Shown here piece by piece: positions 1 through 7,823 of a stretch of DNA of 22,359 nucleotides. Where the stretch lies: positions 1-22,359 of the IMG/VR virus record IMGVR_UViG_3300010935_000113, one strand, 5' to 3'. How positions within the stretch are numbered: position 1 is the stretch's first letter; the number at the start of each line of letters is the position of its first letter. The position numbers and the translations under genes are program-made. A model generated the notes under the pieces. It was not told the origin of the DNA. It searched no databases and saw only the letters and a list, made by a program, of their open reading frames with translations. This stretch comes from a virus.

Positions 1-49
1 CTATGGCTGCGCTGATCAAACTGGCTATAAGCGTAAGGTTCACGGGCAT
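1..49 (-). CDS. Possible spanin (Rz-like) N-terminus, partial
   Basis: An ATG at 49-47 opens a frame that runs off the left edge after 16 codons, reading MPVNLTLIASLISAAI. It overlaps the last 10 bases of the HNH gene. The visible residues are a short polar start followed by a hydrophobic segment, as in inner-membrane spanins (Rz), whose N-terminal membrane helix anchors a periplasmic coiled coil. The position, directly after lysozyme and a holin candidate, suits a spanin. Only the start is visible, so any other small membrane protein is possible; the call is an inference from context. Confidence 0.4.
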   Translation of the reverse strand, partial: MPVNLTLIASLISAAI

Positions 50-402
50 CCTTTGCTCAGAGAGTGACCGCCATAAATGCGGCGCTCGAAATGATCTTTT
101 GAAAACTTGCCTGGCGCGCTTTTGATTTGATCTGGCAGCCACTGCATGTTGTAAACAGCGTCAGCCCCGGAACACGCCAGCGGTATAACGTGGTCAACTG
201 CCCATCCCGGGCACGATCCAATATGGGCGCCTGTTGACGGGCAGGCCCATCGCTTCTTGAAGGCCCTAATAACCGCTGAACTGCGCAGGGTATGGCCTGA
301 TGCGTCACGCGCCACAACGCCAGTGTAGCGGTAGTCCACCTTCGGGTCTAACGTCTGCCCGAAGGCGGGTGAGATCAGTAGGGCAAGGACAAGATACTTC
401 AT
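40..402 (-). CDS. Secreted HNH-type nuclease in the lysis cassette
   Basis: This 120-residue protein starts at 402, where its ATG overlaps the stop of the holin candidate (ATGA). A longer frame begins at 459, but this start puts a clean signal peptide at the N-terminus: MKYLVLALLISPAFG followed by Q. The mature part shows an HNH-like core: R-S-S-A-V-I-R-A-F, then CPSTG and CPGW, then VDHVIPL (DH pair) and NMQWLPDQIKS, ending in KDHFERR. This layout is common in small phage and proteobacterial HNH proteins; the family normally cuts DNA with one divalent metal ion. The signal peptide implies a periplasmic location, which is odd for a packaging-type HNH protein. Role at lysis is unknown. HNH similarity is fairly sure, activity is inferred. 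Confidence 0.75.
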   Translation of the reverse strand: MKYLVLALLISPAFGQTLDPKVDYRYTGVVARDASGHTLRSSAVIRAFKKRWACPSTGAHIGSCPGWAVDHVIPLACSGADAVYNMQWLPDQIKSAPGKFSKDHFERRIYGGHSLSKGCP

Positions 403-599
403 TTTTCGCTCAACGCAGTCGTGGTGATCTCCCGCGCAAACAGCATCACCACCGGCCAAAACGCCACCAGATACGGGCGCATATCCGCGCCGACAAACTG
501 AGTGATAAGCCCGCCGTTGATCTCCAGCACAGACAACACCGCGCCGATCATGGCCAGCCAGTACGTTTTACTCTTGAGTCGTTGAATAATCTTGTCCAT
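399..599 (-). CDS. Holin candidate, small membrane protein
   Basis: The protein has 66 residues, with a basic N-terminus (MDKIIQRLKSK), a hydrophobic stretch at about residues 13-26, a second at about 44-56 (YLVAFWPVVMLFA) and a short polar tail. Size, two membrane segments and a place two genes after lysozyme fit a holin, the protein that makes the membrane hole which lets a signal-less lysozyme reach the wall. Its stop overlaps the start of the secreted nuclease (ATGA), so the two are probably translated together. No family is recognised with certainty; an antiholin or other small membrane protein remains possible. Confidence 0.6.
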   Translation of the reverse strand: MDKIIQRLKSKTYWLAMIGAVLSVLEINGGLITQFVGADMRPYLVAFWPVVMLFAREITTTALSEK

Positions 600-608
600 T
601 CGATTCTC

Positions 609-815
609 CTAAAGTTTTTTGTCTGGCAGGGAAGCGCCACAACGCCGGTCTTCGTGGTCGAAATCTTTACGCGCAATGCGTCTCTCTAGTAGCAACGCAT
701 CAAGATGTTTAATCGCTACTTCTGTGTGCAGGCTAGCAAGTTCAGCACGGCACGCGGCTAGCTGCTCTTGCAATGTGTGCTCTGCACAGCGCTTGGCGGC
801 TTTGGGTGTGATCAT
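609..815 (-). CDS. Small coiled-coil protein of the lysis cassette
   Basis: The protein has 68 residues. Its ATG overlaps the lysozyme stop codon (ATGA at 815-812), which supports both the start and translational coupling. From about residue 10 to 50 it is Ala/Leu/Glu/Arg rich with heptad-like spacing (HTLQEQLAACRAELASLHTE), so a helix or coiled coil is likely. The C-terminus is charged and has a lone Cys. There is no signal peptide or membrane segment, so it is probably cytoplasmic. I do not recognise a family. Position between lysozyme and holin suggests a lysis role, but this is only context. Confidence 0.55.
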   Translation of the reverse strand: MITPKAAKRCAEHTLQEQLAACRAELASLHTEVAIKHLDALLLERRIARKDFDHEDRRCGASLPDKKL

Positions 816-1270
816 GCATACCCCTCATCGCGCACAAACAGCGCACGCTCGAAAGCACGGCGCTTTACTAGCCCCGGCAGTGGTCTCCCACTCCCATAGA
901 CCCAGCGCCCAAACTGATTAGCTGCGCCCACATAGTTGCCAGCGTTGAGCATCCTCAGGAGCGTACTTGTCAGAAGGTTCTTGGCCCCTGCGTTGTACGC
1001 AAAGTCCACCAAGGCATCAAACTGTGACTGGCTTAGCGGCACGGTCACATAGCGATTGACAGCGTGTTCATACTCAATCAGCGTGACCTGAAGGATAGCG
1101 TCTGCCTGATCCTTCGTGATTGGCTTGTCCTGCATTGTCACAGGTGTACCGTCAGTGTAGCGCGTTGAGCCATAGCCAATAGTCGGTACACCTGCGGGGC
1201 AGCGGTAAGGTTTGGCCTCGAACCCCTCTGAACGGCGAATCAATTCAAGGCAGTCGTCAGATGCTTTCAT
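812..1270 (-). CDS. Endolysin, T4-type lysozyme (GH24)
   Basis: The enzyme hydrolyses the MurNAc-GlcNAc bond of peptidoglycan and releases progeny at lysis. The 152 residues match the usual GH24 length. Visible features are the catalytic Glu15 in IRRSEGF, then Cys24 and Thr30 in YRCPAGVPTIGYGST, which gives the E-x8-(D/C)-x5-T spacing with Cys in the second position instead of the Asp of T4 lysozyme. Downstream are LSQSQFDALVDFAYNAG and GLVKRRAFERALF, both typical of the family. The N-terminus is not hydrophobic, so there is no signal-arrest-release helix and export should depend on a holin. A purine-rich AAGGGA site precedes the ATG. Confidence 0.93.
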   Translation of the reverse strand: MKASDDCLELIRRSEGFEAKPYRCPAGVPTIGYGSTRYTDGTPVTMQDKPITKDQADAILQVTLIEYEHAVNRYVTVPLSQSQFDALVDFAYNAGAKNLLTSTLLRMLNAGNYVGAANQFGRWVYGSGRPLPGLVKRRAFERALFVRDEGYA

Positions 1271-1333
1271 TCGGTATTCCCTTCGTTGCGTTTTTGGAGC
1301 GCATTACCCGCGATATACGCCAGTTACCTTGGG

Positions 1334-1660
1334 CTATTTCCCAATGTCTTGCACGAACACCAGCTTGTCTTTGCCCGCGGTGTTGATCAGGCCACGATCG
1401 TCGAGGTACTGCACGTCAAACCAGAAAGTGCCTACGTGGTCGGCCTGCGCCACAGAGGGCAGAAACTCAACCGTGCCCGCCGTGGGCGACAGCACTGTGC
1501 CTGTGAGCGCGAAGATGTTGTCTGTCGCACTGACCGGCTCTTTGCTGGGGTCGGCGGTCAGCACAAAACCCGTGCAGCCTGTCAGATCTAGCGGGCCGGT
1601 GCTGCTGGATAGGGTAACAACGATCGGCTTGGTGTCGCCTCTGTAACGTGTGATGCTCAT
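1334..1660 (-). CDS. Tail-region virion protein, beta-rich
   Basis: The protein has 108 residues. It begins MSITRYRGDTKPIVVTL and continues with LDLTGCTGFVLTADPSKEP, G-T-V-E-F-L-P, then FDVQYLDDRGLINTAGKDKLVFVQDIGK. This reads as one compact beta-sandwich domain, like small phage proteins that sit near tail fibre genes and carry the same RGDT...LTG...QDI layout. A baseplate or fibre-associated role is plausible but not shown. Its ATG overlaps the stop of the preceding gene (ATGA), so it is coupled to the 87-residue protein. A 63-base spacer separates it from lysozyme, marking the end of the virion genes. Confidence 0.7.
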   Translation of the reverse strand: MSITRYRGDTKPIVVTLSSSTGPLDLTGCTGFVLTADPSKEPVSATDNIFALTGTVLSPTAGTVEFLPSVAQADHVGTFWFDVQYLDDRGLINTAGKDKLVFVQDIGK

Positions 1661-1920
1661 GGTGTGCCTCTTAAAGTAATCTGGTCGGTGGTGGTTAGCG
1701 TGATGCTCTCGGTAGCAGCAACGGTCATAGTCGGAAGGTCTGGAAAGACAACGACAACGGGTGAGTCGTTGATGGTCATGGCCGCGCCTGGGTCAGTGCG
1801 CAGGGTAATTGCGTTCACCACGATTGATCCCCCGCCGCCCAGCTTAGGGGCTGCCAGCCGCTGCCAAGCATTGCCGATAGCCAGGCTGGAGGCCGCAACA
1901 AGATTAGTCCATGCGCTCAT
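1657..1920 (-). CDS. Small virion-region protein of unknown function
   Basis: The protein has 87 residues and is joined by ATGA overlaps on both sides, which makes a real gene very likely despite its small size. The N-terminus (WTNLVAASSLAIGNAWQRLAAP) could form an amphipathic helix. After a GGGG linker the rest is Val/Thr-rich with short alternating strands (MTVAATESITLTTTDQITL), suggesting beta structure as in tail-associated proteins. No family is recognised and no catalytic motif is seen. Confidence 0.65.
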   Translation of the reverse strand: MSAWTNLVAASSLAIGNAWQRLAAPKLGGGGSIVVNAITLRTDPGAAMTINDSPVVVVFPDLPTMTVAATESITLTTTDQITLRGTP

Positions 1921-2333
1921 TGAGAGTAAGCCCAGACAGCCGCCGCAATATCCGCAGCAGTAGGGCCAACGCTACCGCTGGTGCTGATACCCTGCGCCTG
2001 CACGGGAACGGTGTAATTGACGTTGACCTGATACACCCCAAGGGTTGAGACCACCGGGATGCCGCCTCCTGTCACAAACAAATTGCCGGTAATAGTCAGG
2101 TTGTGGTTGGCCTCCATCGGGCGCACGCGCCAGCCATTTTCTAGAAAGATGTAGTTGGGAATCAGCAGCCCACCGCCCAACGTGTCACCGCCCACATGGC
2201 TCATGGCGGGCAGGTACTTGGCGTTGTCACCCAGCACCAGCCAATCCTCCCAGCGTGACCAGATGGCCTCAGCGGTCACACTGGCGCTATCCAGGATGAT
2301 CCGCTTGGAGGTGGCGTCAAAAGTAATTGCCAC
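1917..2333 (-). CDS. Tail-associated virion protein, GTG start
   Basis: The protein has 138 residues and starts with GTG at 2333; an AGGGTG ribosome site lies 5 bases before it and no ATG competes. The N-terminus reads MAITFDATSKRIILD, then a helix with AIWSRWEDWLV, then GGGLLIPNYIFLENGWRVRP and NHNLTITGNLFVTGGGIPVV. This layout is found in phage tail-region proteins of unknown function. The first 35 residues resemble segments in the two preceding virion proteins. The stop overlaps the ATG of the 87-residue gene. Structural role is inferred from context and composition. Confidence 0.75.
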   Translation of the reverse strand: MAITFDATSKRIILDSASVTAEAIWSRWEDWLVLGDNAKYLPAMSHVGGDTLGGGLLIPNYIFLENGWRVRPMEANHNLTITGNLFVTGGGIPVVSTLGVYQVNVNYTVPVQAQGISTSGSVGPTAADIAAAVWAYSQ

Positions 2334-2341
2334 AAGTCACC

Positions 2342-3700
2342 CTAAGCATAAGCTCGGTCTTGCTCAGCCACCAGTGACAAGCTGATGCCCTTGGAGCGCG
2401 TCAGCGTACCCGTGGCAACGGCGAACTTGCCGCCGCCCGGGCGAATACCAATCAGCACTACCGCCTTGTCTGTCCCTGCTGTGCCGCCCAGCGTGTCACC
2501 ATCATAGTCGAAGGTGAAAGAAATAGATGCACTGCCTACTGTACCTGTAATTGGGGCCGCTAGAGAATCCACTACGGTGATTGCACCCGCCTCGCCGTAG
2601 TCATTGCCAAGACCCGTCGGGGCCGCAAACATCATGCGATAGCTTGACCCTGCACCCACCAGCGCGGCGTTGAAGTACATCGTGCCTGCTGCCACATAAG
2701 GGTTAGTACGCTTGACATTGAGGTCGTCATAGAACTCCACCCGGTTGCTGTCATTGGCGTTCACGTTGTCGATAAACACCGACTGGTTGGTGACCAAGGT
2801 GTCACCCAGAAACGAGCACAGCGCGGCCTGAATCTTGCCGGTCTTGACGCCTGCCGTTCCACCTGTGTTGATGTCCGTCGGCTGGCGCAGCAAGTACTGA
2901 ACCTTGGTGTAAATCTGCTCCAGCGTGGCGCTATTGCCGTTGATGATGATCTTGAAGTTCCGAGCTACACCGCTGATGGTGCGTGACTGGTCGAGTGTGT
3001 AATAAGCTACGGTAATGCCGTCATACGGAGCCACCGCCATATCAGTGGAGTCGTTGTTGGCAATGATTTTCAGGTCATCCTCGTTCGACAGCAGCATGTT
3101 CACCAGGAACGCGCCCGTTGCCGTCTTACCGGTATCAGCCAGCACCGAGTCCTTGTACTTTTTGCCGTACTCGCGTACATAGGCTTTGAAGTAGCTGCGG
3201 CTGTCAAATGCGCCGTTGGTAGCGTCGCCAAAGACCTGAATGCCCTCGTTGCATTGGTCAGCAAAAGTGAAGTTGCTGGCTGCGCCGTTCAACACTTTCT
3301 GGTAATACTCTTGAGCACCAGCAGATACAGCACCCAAGCCCACGATGCCCGCGTATTCCCGGTTGAGCACCCCGGCGGCGGAGTATTCACGCCAGCCGCC
3401 ATCACGCAGCATTTGCCGTGTGGCGTCGGTGGCAGGCTTCCAGCCGTTGTAGTTGCCACCAGCGTCAACACCAAAGTAGTATTGACCCGACAGTGCATCC
3501 AGTGCGTTCATGGGGAACGGGCTGTCCTGATAGGTGGCGGTAGCCCACAAGTCCGAGAACTTGGAGTACAGCGCCTGAATCGTCACGCCATCTTTGGCGA
3601 TCAAATTACCTGCTACGTTCAGCGTGAAGGTGCGTCCGGGTTCGTCAATGGTCAGTTCGACGCCAACATTGAGTGAGGCACGAGAAGTGATTTTTGCCAT
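2342..3700 (-). CDS. Large virion structural protein after the LamG protein
   Basis: The protein has 452 residues. The N-terminus carries a short strand-strand-helix unit (VELTIDEPGRTFTL then GVTIQALYSKFSDLW). It is followed by a long conserved-looking middle with GGWREY, REYAGIVGLGAVSAGAQ, GIQVFGDATNGAFD, REYGKKYKDSVLADTGKTATGAFLVN (quoted only to AFLVN) and LEQIYTKVQYLLRQPTDIN, and an Ala/Gly/Thr-rich beta-type C-terminus. I recognise this as a recurrent phage structural protein with no assigned function. The start lies 8 bases after the LamG gene stop, with an AAGGAC ribosome site bridging the gap, so both are probably translated together and may form one tail appendage. Confidence 0.8.
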   Translation of the reverse strand: MAKITSRASLNVGVELTIDEPGRTFTLNVAGNLIAKDGVTIQALYSKFSDLWATATYQDSPFPMNALDALSGQYYFGVDAGGNYNGWKPATDATRQMLRDGGWREYSAAGVLNREYAGIVGLGAVSAGAQEYYQKVLNGAASNFTFADQCNEGIQVFGDATNGAFDSRSYFKAYVREYGKKYKDSVLADTGKTATGAFLVNMLLSNEDDLKIIANNDSTDMAVAPYDGITVAYYTLDQSRTISGVARNFKIIINGNSATLEQIYTKVQYLLRQPTDINTGGTAGVKTGKIQAALCSFLGDTLVTNQSVFIDNVNANDSNRVEFYDDLNVKRTNPYVAAGTMYFNAALVGAGSSYRMMFAAPTGLGNDYGEAGAITVVDSLAAPITGTVGSASISFTFDYDGDTLGGTAGTDKAVVLIGIRPGGGKFAVATGTLTRSKGISLSLVAEQDRAYA

Positions 3701-3708
3701 GATAGTCC

Positions 3709-6537
3709 TTATATGTAATTGCGGTCAAAACGTTGACTGACTGGAATTGAGGCGTTCTGTGCCCCCAGGGAATAGTTGTAGATTGAATAAACCTCAAAAC
3801 CGGGTTTGATGACCAGAACATCAACAGGCTGTGCCGTGGTGTAGGTGTAGCTCCAAGAAGTACCAGCAGCGGCATCTACACTGGCCAAGATCGTCCCGGT
3901 TCCTGCGGCCAGCACGACCACATCAGAGCCTGTTTGGAGACCATTGAAAGTGACGGTGGCCCCACTTACCTGGCTCACTGTGATAAGCGGCCCGGTATTG
4001 ACGAAGCTCACACCCGGTGCCAGTTCCACGGTAACGGCCCCACCAGAGGTATTCACCAGCGTTGCTGTGCCTGTAATGTCAGCGCCAGTCATTGAGTAGG
4101 TGCCTACTGCTGTAAATTTCAGCGTAGACGTGCCGATCACAGGGCTGTAGGTGCCCGCTGCATCAAAGCGGATCGTGCCGCCACCGATGCGCTTGGTGCC
4201 GTAGGTCAGATACGCAGCGGGTACCAGCGTCCATGTCGCGGGCAGGTTGACGTTGATGCCGTCAGCAGTCGTCAGGCATTCGTCGTAAACCACATTGGTC
4301 GTTGTTGCGGCCCATGACTGGCTGTAGTCGTAAAGCTCCTGCAAAGTGCGAGCACCTGAGAGTGTGATCGTCTTTGCTGTGCCATCAATTGACACACCTG
4401 AATAAAGCGTTGCCACCGCTTCTGAAGCTACTGTAAAGATGTTAGTGATGAGCGTGACCTGCTCTTTGCTGCGCTCTGTCCAGTTGGCTGCTTTTTGCAG
4501 GAACTGATAACCGTATTTGCGAACCTTGAACGTAAAAGGCGCGTAGAGGTATTCTGTTGATAGCGTGGTGTCCTGTGTGCCCACGGTGTATTTCGCGTAT
4601 AGGATCGGCAGGCCCAGCCCTGAGCCAACAACACCGGTATAGGTTCCTCCCGTTGCGGTAATGGCTCCAGCCCTGACTGGGTACATAGCCGATTTGCCCG
4701 TCAGAATTGCACCATCACCAAGCCTGTCAAACACCCCGGCAACTGCATCCACGGTTGCCAGCGCGGTGTTTTTAATGTCAAGGGTTACGGTGTAGCCACG
4801 ATATGATATGCCCGTGGTGGCATAGCCTCCCACCGTGCTCCAATTGAAAAAATGGTCTTTCCATGAGGCCACCATGATCGTGGTGTCCCACAGGTAAGCA
4901 ACGGCACGCTTGGCCAAATCGTAGGCATAGTTGTTGATCGTCCCGAGCACGGTCGTATCAACCACATCGCCTCCACCAATGCCGTAGGCTTGGTTGTTGT
5001 AGACTTCCCAATCCGTTGCAAAGCGAAACTCCATCACGTTGCCAAAGAAGTTGGCAGGCTGGCCGTACATCAAAAACCCGCCGCTGTGCGTGGTTGTGTT
5101 CACCACGGTGTCCGTTGCACCCATGCAGAAATAAGCGCCGTTGACAAAGCAGTCGATCAACTCGACACCCTGACTTGTCAAAGAGGATGCTATATTTTTG
5201 CGGTTGATGAAAATGATGTGGTTGCTAGCGTTGCCTGTGACACCAATGTCTGTGGCGTACAGCCTGACATGACCGAGCCACTCGTATTCATTACTCGGCG
5301 AAACACCATGAGTTTCGGTGTAATGAATGGAGCCACCGTTGCGGCCTCGCCATTTCCCTGAGAAAGTATACAAAATATGACCGGACTGGAAATAACTGCC
5401 AACGTCTGTTTTGAGTGAACGCAAGTCGGCATTGAAAATAATGCTGGTGCGCTGCATCGACAAAAACCCGCCAGATAAAAGTCGAATCGACTTGCTGGCA
5501 ATGTAAGTGGATAGCCCGGGTTGCGCCAGGTCGACATACGCTGAAAACCCAGCTGCCACAATGTCTGACAGCAGACAGCTGACCACAAACACCGATGTTA
5601 CATCAGGTATTGTTTCCCAATCATCCACCGTCATTTGTGTGGCGGTGTTAGATGTAATCAAGCGACTTTGCCCAATACCAGTGCCAGCCGTAATCCATAC
5701 CACGCGCAGCGCCAGCGCGTTGACTGTGAACGTTTTGCTTGAACAAGTCAGTGTTGTGCTGGTTGCGGATGTCGCTGTGCCACCTTCATACCCTGTGCTG
5801 ATCTGAATTTCGCTGCCGGTGTAGGCGATGCCAAGGGCAAAGGCTTGCGCGGGGTCAGGAAACGCTGCGGTATCAAGCGTGTAGCTTGTTGTGCTTAATG
5901 CCTCTCCCTTGCTGATGCGCAGTTCATCTATATAGCCCGGTAAATAAAGAGGGTAACTCTCGCTATAGCCAAGTTTTCCGATTCTGAGTGGGGTTAATAC
6001 GCTCTGTATGGTTCTTGTGAACGATGTCCCGCCTGCGTTTAGCAGCGTTCCGTCGACAAAAAGATAGATTCTGTTCGCGCTGCGAACGCACCTGATTCTG
6101 TAGTGGGTATTCAGCGCAAAGCTGTAGTTTCCGGTAACTTCTGTACCAGAGCCAGTGTCGTACCCTCCAAACTTCAGTGTAGTCATCGACGAGGCTGTAC
6201 CGACAACTGTCAGGTAAAAACACCGCCCGGTTGTAGCGCTGTCCATACACACCAGCGCACTTTCGTATGCCCCGGAGCTATTCATGGGCCAGCCGGTGAA
6301 AAATACATCACATTCAATAGTAAACGCGCCGGAACCAAAATTAAAGTCAGAATGCGGCGCGTACTCCAGATAGTCACCCGTGCCGTCAAATTTTATTGAC
6401 GCGCCGCCAAACAAACTTTGCGCAGTGCTGATCTGAACATTGCCATACACCGTGCAGGTTTTTGGTATTGCGCTGTTGTCAACAATCGTGGTACTGCCAT
6501 TAGTACCGTCGCCGTGCAGTAAAAGCGAGACCGCCAT
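3709..6537 (-). CDS. Large LamG-domain virion protein, tail fibre or adhesin candidate
   Basis: At 942 residues this is the largest protein in the window. Residues 1 to about 230 look like a concanavalin/LamG sandwich: SLLLHGDGTNGSTTIVDNS, GGASIKFDGTGDYLEY, AFTIECDVFF, then YIDELRISKGEA near the end of the domain. Such domains bind glycans or proteins at the host surface. The middle is Gly/Thr/Ser-rich and probably beta-helical or beta-sandwich. From residue 714 there is a unit (SIDGTAKTITL then LQELYDYSQSW) also seen in the two downstream virion proteins, followed by more beta-rich sequence to the end. A receptor-binding or appendage role is inferred. A GGTGGAG ribosome site precedes the ATG, spanning the end of the 126-residue gene. 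Confidence 0.85.
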   Translation of the reverse strand: MAVSLLLHGDGTNGSTTIVDNSAIPKTCTVYGNVQISTAQSLFGGASIKFDGTGDYLEYAPHSDFNFGSGAFTIECDVFFTGWPMNSSGAYESALVCMDSATTGRCFYLTVVGTASSMTTLKFGGYDTGSGTEVTGNYSFALNTHYRIRCVRSANRIYLFVDGTLLNAGGTSFTRTIQSVLTPLRIGKLGYSESYPLYLPGYIDELRISKGEALSTTSYTLDTAAFPDPAQAFALGIAYTGSEIQISTGYEGGTATSATSTTLTCSSKTFTVNALALRVVWITAGTGIGQSRLITSNTATQMTVDDWETIPDVTSVFVVSCLLSDIVAAGFSAYVDLAQPGLSTYIASKSIRLLSGGFLSMQRTSIIFNADLRSLKTDVGSYFQSGHILYTFSGKWRGRNGGSIHYTETHGVSPSNEYEWLGHVRLYATDIGVTGNASNHIIFINRKNIASSLTSQGVELIDCFVNGAYFCMGATDTVVNTTTHSGGFLMYGQPANFFGNVMEFRFATDWEVYNNQAYGIGGGDVVDTTVLGTINNYAYDLAKRAVAYLWDTTIMVASWKDHFFNWSTVGGYATTGISYRGYTVTLDIKNTALATVDAVAGVFDRLGDGAILTGKSAMYPVRAGAITATGGTYTGVVGSGLGLPILYAKYTVGTQDTTLSTEYLYAPFTFKVRKYGYQFLQKAANWTERSKEQVTLITNIFTVASEAVATLYSGVSIDGTAKTITLSGARTLQELYDYSQSWAATTTNVVYDECLTTADGINVNLPATWTLVPAAYLTYGTKRIGGGTIRFDAAGTYSPVIGTSTLKFTAVGTYSMTGADITGTATLVNTSGGAVTVELAPGVSFVNTGPLITVSQVSGATVTFNGLQTGSDVVVLAAGTGTILASVDAAAGTSWSYTYTTAQPVDVLVIKPGFEVYSIYNYSLGAQNASIPVSQRFDRNYI

Positions 6538-6541
6538 GCGC

Positions 6542-6922
6542 TTACTCCACCGTCACCGCACCGACAATATTGTTGAGCGTGCAGATATGCCCGATGCCGG
6601 TCTGGAAGCCTGCAATGGCTTGCAACAACGTATCAGACTGCGCGGCAAGCTTGTCGGCGGCATAGGCAGTCATCACCTGTTCGACGCCGCCATAGATCGG
6701 TGCCAGATTGGTCACCATCCAAGTGTCGAAATCGTTGGAGTGAATCTCGAAGTCTTTGCCCCACACAACCAAGCCGTCGGGATCGAGGCCGTACTCAGCC
6801 ACTTTCATGTCCACGGTCTTGGCACCATCGGGCTCGCTTTGTGTGAGCACGAAATGCTTGAGGAATAGCTGATCCAGCACGACTGCCGGGATGGTGCTGG
6901 GGGTGGTGATGCGTAAGCTCAT
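6542..6922 (-). CDS. Virion-region protein of unknown function
   Basis: The protein has 126 residues: MSLRITTPSTIPAVVLDQLF, then LDPDGLVVWGKDFEIHSNDFDTWM, and a helical C-terminus (MTAYAADKLAAQSDTLLQAIAGF). It starts on an ATGA overlap with the 47-residue gene and ends 4 bases before the LamG protein, so it belongs to the tail gene run. There is no signal peptide or membrane segment. No family is recognised. A chaperone or linker for the large appendage protein would fit its position, but nothing in the sequence proves it. Confidence 0.7.
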   Translation of the reverse strand: MSLRITTPSTIPAVVLDQLFLKHFVLTQSEPDGAKTVDMKVAEYGLDPDGLVVWGKDFEIHSNDFDTWMVTNLAPIYGGVEQVMTAYAADKLAAQSDTLLQAIAGFQTGIGHICTLNNIVGAVTVE

Positions 6923-7062
6923 TGTATGCCTCTATTGGTGTTGTCCATCTGGCTGCTGGTTGTCGGTTTCGGATCGCTGATGCACCGTAGCGCCTGGTGC
7001 TCGGCAATGCGCTGGTCGACGTGAATTTGAACCTCGTAGATGGTGTGATTTGCATCTGTCAT
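6919..7062 (-). CDS. 47-residue protein between two ATGA junctions
   Basis: This very short gene is supported by its junctions: its ATG at 7062 overlaps the stop of the 150-residue gene, and its TGA at 6919 overlaps the ATG of the 126-residue gene, both as ATGA. It fills the only gap between them exactly. The product starts MTDANHTIYEVQIHVDQRIA and continues EHQALRCISDPKPTTSS, a soluble polar peptide with one Cys and a likely helix in the first half. Function is unknown. A competing longer frame over the same bases has no such junctions and is dominated by His, Arg and Pro. Confidence 0.65.
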   Translation of the reverse strand: MTDANHTIYEVQIHVDQRIAEHQALRCISDPKPTTSSQMDNTNRGIQ

Positions 7063-7511
7063 AGCTTGACCTCCGCAATTTTTGTAGTCACGATTCTGCC
7101 GTCGCAGTCGTGCTCCACATACATCACAATTTGATCTGCCTTGGTGGTAGGCCAGACAAGCCAGTTACCCTGGTCAAAGGGGCCAACAGGGGAGCTTGTA
7201 CTGTTCTGCGGCACACCGTCAACTCGGGTTTCTGTAGCATCACGCAAGATTCCGCTAGCCTTTGAAAAACTATCAAGCTGGACGAATCTACAAGCACGAT
7301 TCTTCTTGCCTGCCAGGTGGATAACAACACCACCGTCACCTTCTCGCCGGACAAGCGTTCCCGTCATTGTGACCACGGGAAAAAAGCTGTCATAAATCCC
7401 GTAGACAAAGTGACTCCCGGTCGTCGATGCTGGCGAAATAAAGATGCCGAAAATCACCGCAAAAAGCAGCGTGAATTTCATGCTCCAGACTTCACGCACG
7501 AGGAATTTCAT
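7059..7511 (-). CDS. Secreted or membrane-anchored protein of unknown function
   Basis: The protein has 150 residues. The ATG at 7511 overlaps the stop of the preceding gene (ATGA). The second Met at residue 11 gives a more classical signal peptide (MKFTLLFAVIFGIFISPAS) but has a ribosome site that is too close, so I keep 7511. After the hydrophobic segment the protein is beta-rich (FFPVVTMTGTLVRREGDGGVVIHL) with CRFVQLD and a Cys in HDCDGR, so a disulphide is possible in the periplasm. No family is recognised. It may act at the cell envelope during infection; lysis or exclusion roles are guesses. Confidence 0.65.
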   Translation of the reverse strand: MKFLVREVWSMKFTLLFAVIFGIFISPASTTGSHFVYGIYDSFFPVVTMTGTLVRREGDGGVVIHLAGKKNRACRFVQLDSFSKASGILRDATETRVDGVPQNSTSSPVGPFDQGNWLVWPTTKADQIVMYVEHDCDGRIVTTKIAEVKL

Positions 7512-7759
7512 TTGATGGCCCCCGATCTAATAAGCCAGCCAATGCCTGCGAGTGTGAGGACGCCCACAAGCCAGGTCATGATGCGCTTACCGATCCACAT
7601 CGACGCTTCGTTGCGGGTATGCCGAGATAACTCAGTAAAGCCGGTTTCCCAGAATTCCCGAATCAGCTCCTTGTCCTGCAGTATAGCCCTGACAGCCCCT
7701 GCAACCTCGTCCTCCAACTCGGGCGGGGCTCTGCGGTTGATGATTTCTGAGTCTGGCAT
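7508..7759 (-). CDS. Small protein with C-terminal membrane helix
   Basis: The protein has 83 residues. It has an acidic, helical cytoplasmic-type first half (APPELEDEVAGAVRAILQDKELIREFWETG is the likely helix; only its ends matter here), then Arg/Lys residues and one hydrophobic helix at about residues 60-76 (MTWLVGVLTLAGIGWLI), with a short basic tail. An AGGAACGAGA ribosome site precedes the ATG. It is coupled to the secreted 150-residue protein by ATGA. A tail-anchored topology could suit an antiholin or holin, but it is far from the lysis cassette, so I leave the function open. Confidence 0.65.
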   Translation of the reverse strand: MPDSEIINRRAPPELEDEVAGAVRAILQDKELIREFWETGFTELSRHTRNEASMWIGKRIMTWLVGVLTLAGIGWLIRSGAIK

Positions 7760-7823
7760 TCTCGTTCCTAGAGGGTTAAATTTTCACGTTATTGATTACG
7801 GCGGTGATATGCGGAAAGCGATG

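Noticed and set aside
6795-7055. Minus-strand frame of 86 codons overlapping the 47- and 126-residue genes
   Set aside because: His, Arg and Pro-rich translation without ribosome site; the 47-residue gene in another frame has ATGA junctions on both sides.
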